Assembly (NCBI GenBank): GCA_963921195.1
Contig: OY992537.1
Span: 148,793,841-148,857,840, forward strand
Reading direction: 5' to 3'
Length of the DNA: 64,000 nucleotides
Source: Pegoplata infirma
Lineage: Eukaryota > Arthropoda > Insecta > Diptera > Anthomyiidae
In this document: piece by piece, positions 36,001-46,590 of the stretch
Position numbering within the stretch: position 1 is the stretch's first letter
Layout of the letters: the number at the start of each line of letters is the position of its first letter
Program-made: the position numbers and the translations under genes
The notes under the pieces: generated by a model
Told to the model about the DNA's origin: nothing
Database searches by the model: none
The model's input: the letters and a program-made list of their open reading frames with translations, nothing else

Positions 36001-38870
36001 GCATTAGAAAACGATAGAATGGTAACGTTGATATAGCCATTTCAAGTTATTACAAGTAACCCGAAAATATTTTTGATATGAATGCATAAATATCTGTTAA
36101 TACTAGTCCGATAGTCTTAATTTTTTTCTGTCATGATAAAGCTAATATACTTATGCCTTCTAGTTTTTATAGAGTCAAAATGGGATCATTATTTACCGAG
36201 TTATAGCAATTTAAAAATGAGGGTCTCCAAAAAACCTTAAATAATGGGTTTCTCATAAAAATGAAAAAAAAAACTTTGCATAAATGCATATATCTCTGTA
36301 AGTACCAGCCCGATTGTCTCACATTTGGTTCCAGAGGAAAGATAAAGTCTCAATCTTTTATTTTTTTGTTATTTTGACAAAATCGGAGCAATAGTTGCAG
36401 AGATACAGCCGTTGAAAATAAAAGGTCTCCAGACTACGAAAAATTACAAGTTTATCATTTTTGAAAAAATAAATTTTTTTAAAAATTTAAAATCGAGCAA
36501 TCTCTTTTATTCTAATTAAACTTTATTGAAAAAGATTTAAATTCGTGCAAAGGCATTTGAAATTGATATAATGGTAACCTTGATATAGCCATTTCAAATT
36601 ATTACAAGTAACCCGAAAATATTTTTGATATGAATGCATAAATATCTGTTAATACTAGTCCGATAGTCTTAATTTTTTTCTGTCATGATAAAGCTAATAT
36701 ACTTATGCATTCTAGTTTTTATAGAGTCAAAATCGGATCATTATTTACCGAGTTATAGCAATTTAAAAATGAGGGTCTCCAAAAAACCTTAAATAATGGG
36801 TTTCTCATAAAAATGAAAAAAAAAACTTTGCATAAATGCATATATTTCTGTAAGTACCAGCCCGATTGTCTCACATTTGGTTCCAGAGGAAAGATAAAGT
36901 CTCAATCTTTTATTTTTTTGTTATTTTGACAAAATCGGAGCAATAGTTGCAGAGATACAGCCGTTGAAAGTAAAAGGTCCCCAGACTACGAAAAATTACA
37001 AGTTTATCATTTTTGAAAAAATAATTTTTTTTAAAAATTTAAAATCGAGCAATCTCTTTTATTCTATTTAAACTTTATTGAAAAAGATTTAAATTCGTGC
37101 AAAGGCATTAGAAAACGATAGAATGGTAACCTTGATATAGCCATTTCAAGTTATTACAAGTAACCCGAAAATATTTTTGATATGAATGCATAAATATCTG
37201 TTAATACTAGTCCGATAGTCTTAATTTTTTTCTGTCATGATAAAGCTAATATACTTATGCCTTCTAGTTTTTATAGAGTCAAAATCGGATCATTATTTAC
37301 CGAGTTATAGCAATTTAAAAATGAGGGTCTCCAAGAAACCTTAAATAATGGGTTTCTCATAAAAATAAAAAAAAACTTTGCATAAATGCATATATCTCTG
37401 TAAGTACCAGCCCGATTGCCTCACATTTGGTTCCAGAGGAAAGATAAAGTCTTAATCTTTTATTTTTTTGTTATTTTGACAAAATCGGAGCAATAGTTGC
37501 AGAGATACAGCCGTTGAAAGTAAAAGGTCTCCAGACTACGAAAAATTACAAGTTTATCATTTTTGAAAAAATAAATTTTTTTAAAAATTTAAAATCGAGC
37601 AATCTCTTTTATTCTATTTAAACTTTATTGAAAAAGATTTAAATTCGTGCAAAGGCATTTGAAAGCGATATAATGGTAACCTTGATATAGCCATTTCAAG
37701 TTATTACAAGTAACCCGAAAATATTTTTGATATGAATGCATAAATATCTGTTAATACTAGTCTGAGAGTCTTAATTTTTTTCTGTCATGATAAAGCTAAT
37801 ATACTTATGCATTCTAATATTTATAGAGTCAAAATCGGATCATTATTTACCGAGTTATAGCAATTTAAAAATGAGGGTCTCCAAAAAACCTTAAATAATG
37901 GGTTTCTCATAAAAATGAAAAAAAAAACTTTGCATAAATGCATATATTTCTGTAAGTACCAGCCCGATTGTCTCACATTTGGTTCCAGAGGAAAGATAAA
38001 GTCTCAATCTTTTATTTTTTTGTTATTTTGACAAAATCGGAGCAATAGTTGCAGAGATACAGCCGTTGAAAGTAAAAGGTCTCCAGACTACGAAAAATTA
38101 CAAGTTTATCATTTTTGAAAAAATAAATTTTTTTAAAAATTTAAAATCGAGCAATCTCTTTTATTCTATTTAAACTTTATTGAAAAAGATTTAAATTCGT
38201 GCAAAGGCATTAGAAAACGATAGAATGGTAACGTTGATATAGCCATTTCAAGTTATTACAAGTAACCCGAAAATATTTTTGATATGAATGCATAAATATC
38301 TGTTAATACTAGTCCGATAGTCTTAATTTTTTTCTGTCATGATAAAGCTAATATACTTATGCCTTCTAGTTTTTATAGAGTCAAAATCGGATCATTATTT
38401 ACCGAGTTATAGCAATTTAAAAATGAGGGTCTCCAAAAAACCTTAAATAATGGGTTTCTCATAAAAATGAAAAAAAAACTTTGCATAAATGCATATATCT
38501 CTGTAAGTACCAGCCCGATTGTCTCACATTTGGTTTCAGAGGAAAGATAAAGTCTCAATCTTTTATTTTTTTGTTATTTTGACAAAATCGGAGCAATAGT
38601 TGCAGAGATACAGCCGTTGAAAATAAAAGGTCTCCAGACTACGAAAAATTACAAGTTTATCATTTTTGAAAAAATAAATTTTTTTAAAAATTTAAAATCG
38701 AGCAATCTCTTTTATTCTAATTAAACTTTATTGAAAAAGATTTAAATTCGTGCAAAGGCATTTGAAATTGATATAATGGTAACCTTGATATAGCCATTTC
38801 AAGTTATTACAAGTAACCCGAAAATATTTTTGATATGAATGCATAAATATCTGTTAATATTGCTTAATTC
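33041..38870 (+). repeat. 2.2-kb four-monomer higher-order repeat, about 2.6 copies
   Basis: The marker 'agtcttaatc' before each G-type monomer lies at about 33041, 35246 and 37452, a period of 2,205-2,206 bp. The copies read G R T C, G R T R and G R T (cut short). Private variants recur in register: 'tatatttctg' after G, 'gaaaataaaagg' in T (34209, 36416, 38621), and 'aacgttgata' in R of copies 2 and 3. Confidence 0.85.
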
Positions 38871-40721
38871 TGAGGATCATTTTTGAAAAAATAAATTTTT
38901 TTAAAAATTTAAAATCGAGCAATCTCTTTTATTCTAATTAAACTTTATTGAAAAAGATTTAAATTCGTGCAAAGGCATTTGAAATCGATATAATGGTAAC
39001 CTTGATATAGCCATTTCAAGTTATTACAAGTAACCCGAAAATATTTTTGATATGAATGCATAAATATCTGTTAATACTAGTCCGATAGTCTTAATTTTTT
39101 TCTGTCATGATAAAGCTAATATACTTATGCATTCTAGTTTTTATAGAGTCAAAATCGGATCATTATTTACCGAGTTATAGCAATTTAAAAATGAGGGTCT
39201 CCAAGAAACCTTAAATAATGGGTTTCTCATAAAAATAAAAAAAAAACTTTGCATAAATGCATATATCTCTGTAAGTACCAGCCCGATTGTCTCACATTTG
39301 GTTCCAGAGGAAAGATAAAGTCTCAATCTTTTATTTTTTTGTTATTTTGACAAAATCGGAGCAATAGTTGCAGAGATACAGCCGTTGAAAGTAAAAGGTC
39401 TCCAGACTACGAAAAATTACAAGTTTATCATTTTGAAAAAATAAATTTTTTTAAAAATTTAAAATCGAGCAATCTCTTTTATTCTATTTAAACTTTATTG
39501 AAAAAAATTTAAATTCGTGCAAAGGCATTTGAAATCGAAATAATGGTAACCTTGATATAGCCATTTCAAGTTATTACAAGTAACCCGAAAATATTTTTGA
39601 TATGAATGCATAAATATCTGTTAATACTAGTCCGATAGTCTTAATTTTTTTCTGTCATGATAAAGCTAATATTCTTATGCCTTCTAGTTTTTATAGAGTC
39701 AAAATCGGATCATTATTTACCGAGTTATAGCAATTTAAAAATGAGGGTCTCCAAAAAACCTTAAATAATGGGTTTCTCATAAAAATGAAAAATAAACTTT
39801 GCATAAATGCATATATCTCTGTAAGTACCAGCCCGATTGTCTCACATTTGGTTCCAGAGGAAAGATAAAGTCTTAATCTTTTATTTTTTTGTTATTTTGA
39901 CAAAATCGGAGCAATAGTTGCAGAGATACAGCCGTTGAAAGTAAAAGGTCTCCAGACTACGAAAAATTACAACTTTATCATTTTTGAAAAAATAAATTTT
40001 TTTAAAAATTTAAAATCGAGCAATCTCTTTTATTCTAATTAAACTTTTTTGAAAAAGATTTAAATTCGTGCAAAGGCATTTGAAATTGATATAATGGTAA
40101 CCTTGATATAGCCATTTCAAGTTATTACAAGTAACCCGAAAATATTTTTGATATGAATGCATAAATATCTGTTAATACTAGTCCGATAGTCTTAATTTTT
40201 TTCTGTCATGATAAAGCTAATATACTTATGCATTCTAGCTTTTATAGAGTCAAAATCGGATCATTATTTACCGAGTTATAGCAATTTAAAAATGAGGGTC
40301 TCCAAGAAACCTTAAATAATGGGTTTCTCATAAAAATGAAAAAAAAACTTTGAATAAATGCATATATCTCTGTAAGTACCAGCCCGATTGCCTCACATTT
40401 GGTTCCAGAGGAAAGATAAAGTCTCAATATTTTATTTTTTTGTTATTTTGACAAAATCGGAGCAATAGTTGCAGAGATACAGCCGTTGAAAGTAAAAGGT
40501 CTCCAGACTACGAAAAATTACAAGTTTATCATTTTTGAAAAAATAAATTTTTTTAAAAATTTAAAATCGAGCAATCTCTTTTATTCTAATTAAACTTTAT
40601 TGAAAAAGATTTAAATTCGTGCAAAGGCATTTGAAATCGATATAATGGTAACCTTGATATAGCCATTTCAAGTTATTACAAGTAACCCGAAAATATTTTT
40701 GATATGAATGCATAAATATCT

Positions 40722-40729
40722 GTTAATAC
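40722..40729 (+). repeat. Target-site duplication of hAT-like MITE, left
   Basis: GTTAATAC, repeated at 41270-41277. The empty site in other monomers reads 'ctgttaatactagtcc' once. Confidence 0.85.
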
Positions 40730-41269
40730 TAGTGCCTACGGTCAGTACCGTAGTACCGGGAATACCGGTATTCCCGGTTCTCGGTATTACCGGGAAATGG
40801 TACCGGTTTCCCGGTTCTTAATCCATTCCCGGTATTCCCGGGAATACCGGTATTCCCGGGAATACCGGTATTCCCGGTTCCGGTTCTGACGGTATTCCCG
40901 GAACTTCCGGTATGAATATTTTATAAAATTTTGTACAATTAAAATTTTTTCGCTGCTTTTACAAAAAAAAAAATACAAAACATGTGAAAACACCATTTCC
41001 ATCTTATTTTTTTAATTTAAGAAAAAAATAGTTGCATAATTTTTTAAAAATTTTACAAACACAACTTAATATTACTGAAATACTGATTAAATTGTGTAAT
41101 GTAAATATTTTATGGTATAGTATTTTTTTGGTTTTTGAGAACCGGTACCAGGATTAGAACCGGGAATACCGGTATTCCCGGGAATATATCTAGAACCGGG
41201 AAACCGGTTCCAGAACCGGGAATACCGGTATTCCCGGGAATACCGAGAACCGGGAAATGGGGGGCACTA
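40730..41269. mobile_element. hAT-like non-autonomous element (540 bp)
   Basis: It has 7-bp termini TAGTGCC and GGCACTA and an 8-bp target duplication GTTAATAC, the pattern of the hAT superfamily. Both ends are GC-rich and built from the palindrome GGGAATACCGGTATTCCC (three copies on the left, two on the right, plus partial ones), around an AT-rich core (about 40915-41137). Such end repeats are typical transposase-binding arrays. It contains no transposase; open frames across it come from the repeats and the AT core. Confidence 0.88.
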
Positions 41270-41868
41270 GTTAATACTAGTCCGATAGTCTTAATTTTTT
41301 TCTGTCATGATAAAGCTAATATACTTATGCATTCTAGTTTTTATAGAGTCAAAATCGGATCATTATTTACCGAGTTATAGCAATTTAAAAATGAGGGTCT
41401 CCAAGAAACCTTAAATAATGGGTTTCTCATAAAAATAAAAAAAAAACTTTGCATAAATGCATATATCTCTGTAAGTACCAGCCCGATTGCCTCACATTTG
41501 GTTCCAGAGGAAAGATAAAGTCTCAATCTTTTATTTTTTTGTTATTTTGACAAAATCGGAGCAATAGTTGCAGAGATACAGCCGTTGAAAGTAAAAGGTC
41601 TCCAGACTACGAAAAATTACAAGTTTATCATTTTGAAAAAATAAATTTTTTTAAAAATTTAAAATCGAGCAATCTCTTTTATTCTATTTAAACTTTATTG
41701 AAAAAAAAATTTAAATTCGTGCAAAGGCATTTGAAATCGAAATAATGGTAACCTTGATATAGCCATTTCAAGTTATTACAAGTAACCCGAAAATATTTTT
41801 GATATGAATGCATAAATATCTGTTAATACTAGTCCGATAGTCTTAATTTTTTTCTGTCATGATAAAGC
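41270..41868 (+). repeat. 551-bp satellite array, block 5
   Basis: About one monomer (type A, with 'cattttgaaaa') between the hAT-like MITE and the retrotransposon. Its first 8 bases are the right-hand GTTAATAC duplication. It ends in 'gataaagc' at the LTR boundary. Confidence 0.95.
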
Positions 41869-42019
41869 TATTATATTAACGTGTTTAGTTAATTCAGACT
41901 TTATTGAATATGATATGTTACAAAAATTCATTTAGTTAGTAAACATACAACAGAGTGTATCATATATCTTATTGTTAGTAACTCAGTATTAGTACACTGA
42001 GAATAATAACTATGCAACA
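41869..42019 (-). repeat. 3' LTR of the retrotransposon
   Basis: 41869-42013 is identical to 46440-46584. The further bases 42014-42019 (TGTTGC on the minus strand) abut the polypurine tract and would give a conventional TG start, but the other LTR lacks them. A minus-strand AATAAA is at 41905-41900. The inner boundary is therefore uncertain by 6 bp. Confidence 0.85.
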
Positions 42020-42032
42020 TCTTCCTTTTTTT
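42020..42032 (-). other. Polypurine tract
   Basis: On the minus strand this reads AAAAAAAGGAAGA just upstream of the 3' LTR, the usual place of plus-strand DNA priming. Between it and the last stop codon (42033-42147) is AT-rich untranslated sequence. Confidence 0.75.
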
Positions 42033-42147
42033 AAATTGATAATTCATTATAAAATAAACTTATTTATAAGATAGATGTTTATGTATAGAAATACAAGTTA
42101 CTTATAATAAAGCTTAATACAAGTTTTATATTTATTATGAAGCAAGT

Positions 42148-42699
42148 TTAACATTCAAACTTTTTTGTTTGTACAACTTTTCTTCCACTCCTAGTAACAT
42201 AATCACTATTTACATTCTGATTATTAATGTTTACAGTTTCATTTTCAACCTTGATAGTATTTTCCACTACAGAGCTTGTTAAGGGTATTGGTTTATTAAA
42301 GATATGTTGTTCGTTTCTTCTATAATGTGCACCATCATCATCCCTAACAATATGTGATCTTGGCTCTTCGCAATTTTCGGTTACTTCACCATGAAACCAT
42401 AAAGATTTTGGATTTTTCTTAAACATTATTTTGTCACCAGGTTTGATTTTGTTTCGATTTTTTGTATTTACGTTGTAATTTTCAGCAGATTTTAAAATTT
42501 TGTTATTTAATTGTTTTTTATATAGTTTATCATCTATAAGTTTTGGTATGAAATTTTTAGCTACTGATGGCAATTTAGTTCTCAAATTTCTCGACATTAA
42601 AAGTTCAGCAGGACTTGGTAAGTTTGCTTTAGGTGTTGTTCTAAGATGTAGTAAAGCCATATAAGGGTCATTACCACTTTCACTACATTTATGTAGCAT
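42148..42699 (-). pseudogene. Integrase C-terminal part, out of frame with gag-pol
   Basis: This 183-residue frame overlaps the end of the main gag-pol frame and continues its integrase. It has the 'KPGDKIMFKK' and 'WFHGEV' words and a later 'RRNEQHIF', typical of the C-terminal small-barrel region of Ty3/gypsy integrases. It has no start of its own that makes sense; the ATG at 42699 lies inside the integrase. It joins the main frame at a run of six A (minus strand) at 42704-42699, so a one-base loss there, or a shift during translation, separates the two parts. Confidence 0.85.
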
Positions 42700-45600
42700 T
42701 TTTTAACTGTTTGTATTGTTCTCTCAGCAAGACCGTTAGATCTTGGAAGATATGGGCTAGAAGTTGTATGTTGTATGCCCCAGTCAATACAAAATTTAGA
42801 AAACTCTTTTGAGTTATAAGGAGGACCATTGTCCGAAATAAAAATTTGAGGAATGCCATGTCTAGCAAATATTGATTTTAATTTAGTTATTACATTAATG
42901 CTGGAATAACCGTTATTTAAAATATCTATTTCAAAATACTTTGAATAGTAGTCGACAACTATTACGTATGGTTTCTTGTTATATTCAAATATATCACATC
43001 CAACCTTAAACCATGGTATGTTATATATTTCATGAGATATCATTTCTTGTTTAGGGTTTGAATTGCGATACTTCATACATATTTCACAGTTGGAGACGAC
43101 ATTTGAAATGTCATTATATATATTGGGCCAATAGACTGTTTTTCGAGCTAAGCTCTGACATCTTTGTATACCCATATGCCTTTCGTGTAAACAGTTTAGT
43201 ATTGTATGACGTAAATTTTTCGGTACTAAAATTTGATTACCTTTTAAAATTAAATCATTAAAAATTGTAAGTTCATCTTTAATTTTGTAGTATGGAACAA
43301 TTTCTGTATCTACTAACTTAATTGTTTTTGGCCAACCATTTTTAATATAATTTTTAATTTTCTGAGACGTTTGATCTATTTTGATATGGTTTTTAATGTC
43401 ATCGACGTTTGAAAACGGTATTTCCATGTATGATTTTAAGAAATTGCAATGAAGCGCCAATTCTTCATCAATCTCAACACATGCTTCTTCACGTAAAGGA
43501 CACCTTGATAAAGTATCCGCAATATATAAATATTTGCCTGGTTTAAAAACAACATTTAAATCATAACATTGTAACCTAAGCATAAAACGTTGTAGCCTTG
43601 GTGGGATCTTATATAAAGGCTTATTAAAAATCGACACCAACGGTTTATGATCCGTTTCTACGTTTATTTTTGTTCCATACGTATATTGATGAAATCTAGT
43701 ACATCCAAATAAAATTGCAAACAACTCTTTTTCAATTTGCGCATAAATGACTTGTGCAGTAGTCAAAGAAGCGGACGCATAGGCAATAGGATTTCTGTCA
43801 TGAAGTATTGCTGCCCCAACAGCAAACTTCGACGCATCAACCGTTAAAGTCAATTGTTTGTTTGAATCAAAGTAAGTTAACACTGGCGATTTAGTGATTT
43901 CATTTTTTAAACCATTAAATTCTTTGTCTAAAGTTTCATTCCAGTGCCATGCAATGTCTTTTTTGAGAAGTTGTCTCAAGTTCGCATTTTTTGACGATAA
44001 GTTCTTAATAAACGATCCCAGGTAATTTATCATGCCCAGAAAGCGTTGCAATTCTGGTACATCTTTTGGTATAGGCATTTTTAGAATTGAATCAATTTTA
44101 CTTAAATCTGGCTTTACACCTTTATCATTAAACACATGCCCAATAAATTTTATTTCGTTTAGTAAAAATTTAGATTTTAGTTTATTAAACTTCAAACCAA
44201 CATTTCTCGCTCGCTCAAGAACCGTATTTAAAATTATATTGTGCTCATCTACCGTTTTTGCAAAAATCAAAAAATCATCTATATAAATGATTAAACCATC
44301 AATGTCACCGAACAGCTTTACCATCTCTGCATGAAAGATTTCTGGCGCAGCATTGATACCAAAAGGCAAACGTAAAAATTTATAACGACCAAAAGGGGTA
44401 TTGAATGTGCACAATTTAGAAGAATCTTCATCAAGTGGTATCATCCAAAAACCACTATTCGCATCAAGCGTGCTAAAAAATTTCGAACCACTTAACTTCG
44501 CCTTACAATCGTCGATATTTGGAAAAGGAAAATGAGGTCTAACAATAAGTATAGCCTTATTTAAGTTTCTCGGATCGAGACATAACCTAATCTGACCATT
44601 GGGTTTTGACACCAAAACAATGGAGCTAACCCATTCTGTTGGCTCTTCTACTTTTGAAATCACTTTTAAATTTATCATTCTGTCTAACTCACTCTTTAAT
44701 GCATTGTGCAACGAAAATGGAATCTTTCGCGGTGCATCTACAACAGGTTTTACATCATCTTTTAACATAAGTTTACATTTCTTTTCCAACAGGCCTAAAC
44801 CTTCAAAAGTATCTGAAAACTTTTTCACTAAGCACTCCGATGACAAGCTATTAACATTTTTAATCAAATTCATTGTTTTTGAAAGTTCTAAGCCAATAAT
44901 ATTTTTGCAATTTAAATCAACAATATAAAATGTACTTAAATAATTTCTATTATTAAAAAACAAATCGATATCTACTTTACCATTTATCGGCAGTTTCTCC
45001 CCACTAAAAGTAAAAATATTTGTTTTTGTTAAGTGTATATCTTTACTCAGGCATAATTCATCAGCTGTTTTCTTGGATAAGATGTTAGTATCAGCACCAG
45101 TATCCACTTGACACTCTACTTGCTTGTTGTTAATTTCTACCTCTACATGCCATCCTCCTTTACTTGTTGTTGTAGACTTTTCGTTAATTTGTTGACACAT
45201 TTTACAACCAAATAATGTTGCTATCTTTTGTTGTTGGTTATTTTGTTGATTAATTCCTTGTTGATGATGTTTTATTTCTTGTTGATAAATTTGTTGCTTA
45301 ATATTTTGCTGTTTCATTTGATGTTTTATTTCTTGTTGTTTTCCTTCTTGTTGTCCCCCTTCCTGTTGAATAATTTGTTGCTTAATATTTTTCTGTTTCA
45401 TTTGATGTTTTATTTCTTGTTGTTTCATATCGACTTGTTGTTGTATTGTTGATCGGTTTTGGCTTTCAAACGACAGTGTACCTACAAAAAGCTCTTCTGA
45501 ATCTTCTTCTTCACAATAAATATTTTTTATAACTTTTTGCTTAACACCACTATTTTGTTGCTGTTGTTGTTTATGCGTTTGTTGTTTGTGCTTGGAAAAG

Positions 45601-46316
45601 CACATTTTTGCATAATGACCTTTTTTATTACATGTATGACAAACTGCATTGTCAGCCGGACATTTTGTTTTGTGCGTTTGTCCACACTTGCGACAAATTG
45701 ACTTTTGTTGATTGTAACGTGATTTTTGTTTTAAAATATTTACGTTCATATTGTTGTTACCGCTGTCTTTTAAAAGTTGAGATGCATTTTCCCGGGCCGC
45801 TTCTATGGTTTTTGCAATTTCTACGGCTCTGACCAATGATATTTTGCCTTCACTTAATAGCCTCTCTTTTATGTGCTGGTATTTATGTGACAAGCCACAT
45901 ATAAAAATATCTTTCACTAGTGCCTCCCTTAAATCACCAAATTCACACGACAAACTTAGAGTTTTTAACACCGTTACGTAAGCTTCTAAATGTTCGTCTT
46001 CCTTTTGTTTTCTGCTAAAAAATAAATGACGTTCCATGGCGATGTTTGCCTTTGGCACAAAATGAGCATCAAATTTGACGACCAGATCGTTGTATTTGAT
46101 TTCATCTAAATCGACATTAAAGGAATTGGCTATGATTAAACATTCGGCTCCCATGTGGTGCAATAATAACGCCACTTTTCTTTTATCTGGTTCTCCTTCC
46201 AAATTTGTTGCTCTTATAAACATTTTAAATTGATCTTTCCAATTCTTCCATTCTACGGCCATGTTTACTGCTTTGAGGTTAAGTTTACCAATTGCAGAAG
46301 TTTGTGACTCAAACAT
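42597..46316 (-). CDS. Gag-Pol polyprotein of a Ty3/gypsy retrotransposon (1,239 residues, frame-broken)
   Basis: A single frame covers Gag and most of Pol. Gag has two Cys-rich knuckles (from Cys208 and Cys226, the second CHTCNKKGHYAKMC), then a Gln-rich linker (about 290-365) with an internal duplication. Protease has DTGA at 405-408. RT shows FSTLDANSGF (Asp618) and YIDD at 678-681. RNase H shows TVDASKFAVG (about 825), a Glu in IEKELFA, and NVETDHKPL. Integrase has a His-His-Cys-Cys zinc site (HERHMG to CEIC, about 1044-1080) and a DDE set at Asp1108, Asp1162 and Glu1198. All catalytic residues I look for are present. The last 33 or so residues are out of frame after the A-run at 42704-42699; the true C-terminal part lies in the next frame. 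The ATG at 46316 fits a fused gag-pol without a separate gag stop. Products would assemble particles and copy RNA into DNA. Confidence 0.93.
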   Translation of the reverse strand: MFESQTSAIGKLNLKAVNMAVEWKNWKDQFKMFIRATNLEGEPDKRKVALLLHHMGAECLIIANSFNVDLDEIKYNDLVVKFDAHFVPKANIAMERHLFFSRKQKEDEHLEAYVTVLKTLSLSCEFGDLREALVKDIFICGLSHKYQHIKERLLSEGKISLVRAVEIAKTIEAARENASQLLKDSGNNNMNVNILKQKSRYNQQKSICRKCGQTHKTKCPADNAVCHTCNKKGHYAKMCFSKHKQQTHKQQQQQNSGVKQKVIKNIYCEEEDSEELFVGTLSFESQNRSTIQQQVDMKQQEIKHQMKQKNIKQQIIQQEGGQQEGKQQEIKHQMKQQNIKQQIYQQEIKHHQQGINQQNNQQQKIATLFGCKMCQQINEKSTTTSKGGWHVEVEINNKQVECQVDTGADTNILSKKTADELCLSKDIHLTKTNIFTFSGEKLPINGKVDIDLFFNNRNYLSTFYIVDLNCKNIIGLELSKTMNLIKNVNSLSSECLVKKFSDTFEGLGLLEKKCKLMLKDDVKPVVDAPRKIPFSLHNALKSELDRMINLKVISKVEEPTEWVSSIVLVSKPNGQIRLCLDPRNLNKAILIVRPHFPFPNIDDCKAKLSGSKFFSTLDANSGFWMIPLDEDSSKLCTFNTPFGRYKFLRLPFGINAAPEIFHAEMVKLFGDIDGLIIYIDDFLIFAKTVDEHNIILNTVLERARNVGLKFNKLKSKFLLNEIKFIGHVFNDKGVKPDLSKIDSILKMPIPKDVPELQRFLGMINYLGSFIKNLSSKNANLRQLLKKDIAWHWNETLDKEFNGLKNEITKSPVLTYFDSNKQLTLTVDASKFAVGAAILHDRNPIAYASASLTTAQVIYAQIEKELFAILFGCTRFHQYTYGTKINVETDHKPLVSIFNKPLYKIPPRLQRFMLRLQCYDLNVVFKPGKYLYIADTLSRCPLREEACVEIDEELALHCNFLKSYMEIPFSNVDDIKNHIKIDQTSQKIKNYIKNGWPKTIKLVDTEIVPYYKIKDELTIFNDLILKGNQILVPKNLRHTILNCLHERHMGIQRCQSLARKTVYWPNIYNDISNVVSNCEICMKYRNSNPKQEMISHEIYNIPWFKVGCDIFEYNKKPYVIVVDYYSKYFEIDILNNGYSSINVITKLKSIFARHGIPQIFISDNGPPYNSKEFSKFCIDWGIQHTTSSPYLPRSNGLAERTIQTVKKCYINVVKVVMTLIWLYYILEQHLKQTYQVLLNF

Positions 46317-46421
46317 TTTGTTTTTAATTTTTATTTAAACTTTTTATTGATAAATAAAAAAAACTGTTTTAAATTTATTTATCGACACTTTTTTTTCTTT
46401 TCTTTTGACTGTGTGATTAAA

Positions 46422-46439
46422 GTTTCACATCTGACACCA
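46422..46439 (-). other. Primer-binding site, leucine-tRNA-like
   Basis: On the minus strand, directly after the 5' LTR, the sequence begins TGGTGTCAGATGTGAAAC. It is complementary to a tRNA 3' end of the form ...TCTGACACCA, which is seen in eukaryotic leucine tRNAs. The tRNA assignment is inference from known 3' ends. The leader between it and the gag-pol ATG (46317-46421) shows nothing else. Confidence 0.75.
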
Positions 46440-46584
46440 TATTATATTAACGTGTTTAGTTAATTCAGACTTTATTGAATATGATATGTTACAAAAATTC
46501 ATTTAGTTAGTAAACATACAACAGAGTGTATCATATATCTTATTGTTAGTAACTCAGTATTAGTACACTGAGAATAATAACTAT
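46440..46584 (-). repeat. 5' LTR of the retrotransposon
   Basis: It is identical over 145 bases to 41869-42013 and holds a minus-strand AATAAA at 46476-46471. Its outer edge is followed by 'aaaagctaat' of the satellite, without the six bases TGTTGC (minus strand) seen at the edge of the other LTR. Confidence 0.88.
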
Positions 46585-46590
46585 AAAAGC

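Larger units (their letters stand above)
20286..40729 (+). repeat. 551-bp satellite array, block 4
   Basis: About 38 monomers in the order A C R T G C A A G R R T C C R C A R C R T C A G R T C G R T R G R T C A T C. A four-monomer higher-order repeat of about 2.2 kb occupies roughly 33.0-38.8 kb. One monomer pair is collapsed at 38860 (net loss of about 336 bp). A 5-bp loss is seen near 29023 ('ggatcattaccg'). Short minus-strand open frames recur in many monomers but are not genes. The block starts in mid-monomer at the transposon's right end. Confidence 0.96.
41869..46584 (-). mobile_element. Ty3/gypsy LTR retrotransposon, minus strand
   Basis: Two LTR segments bound an internal region with primer site, gag-pol and polypurine tract, all reading on the minus strand. 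Satellite is interrupted at 'gataaagc' and resumes at 46586 with 'aaagctaatattc', giving a probable 5-bp AAAGC target duplication with one extra A at 46585. The shared 145 bases of the LTRs are identical by eye, which implies recent insertion. The fused gag-pol frame and primer site recall the Mag group of Ty3/gypsy; that subgrouping is inference. The coding frame is broken once, so this copy may not be autonomous. Confidence 0.93.

Noticed and set aside
41135..41380. 81-codon plus-strand frame rich in Gly, Pro and Arg
   Set aside because: It is translated from the GC-rich palindromic repeats of the hAT-like MITE and then satellite.
45228..45832. Plus-strand frames within the retrotransposon
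   Set aside because: They are antisense to the Gln-rich and zinc-knuckle region of gag-pol; the Leu/Phe-rich look comes from the complement of Gln codons.
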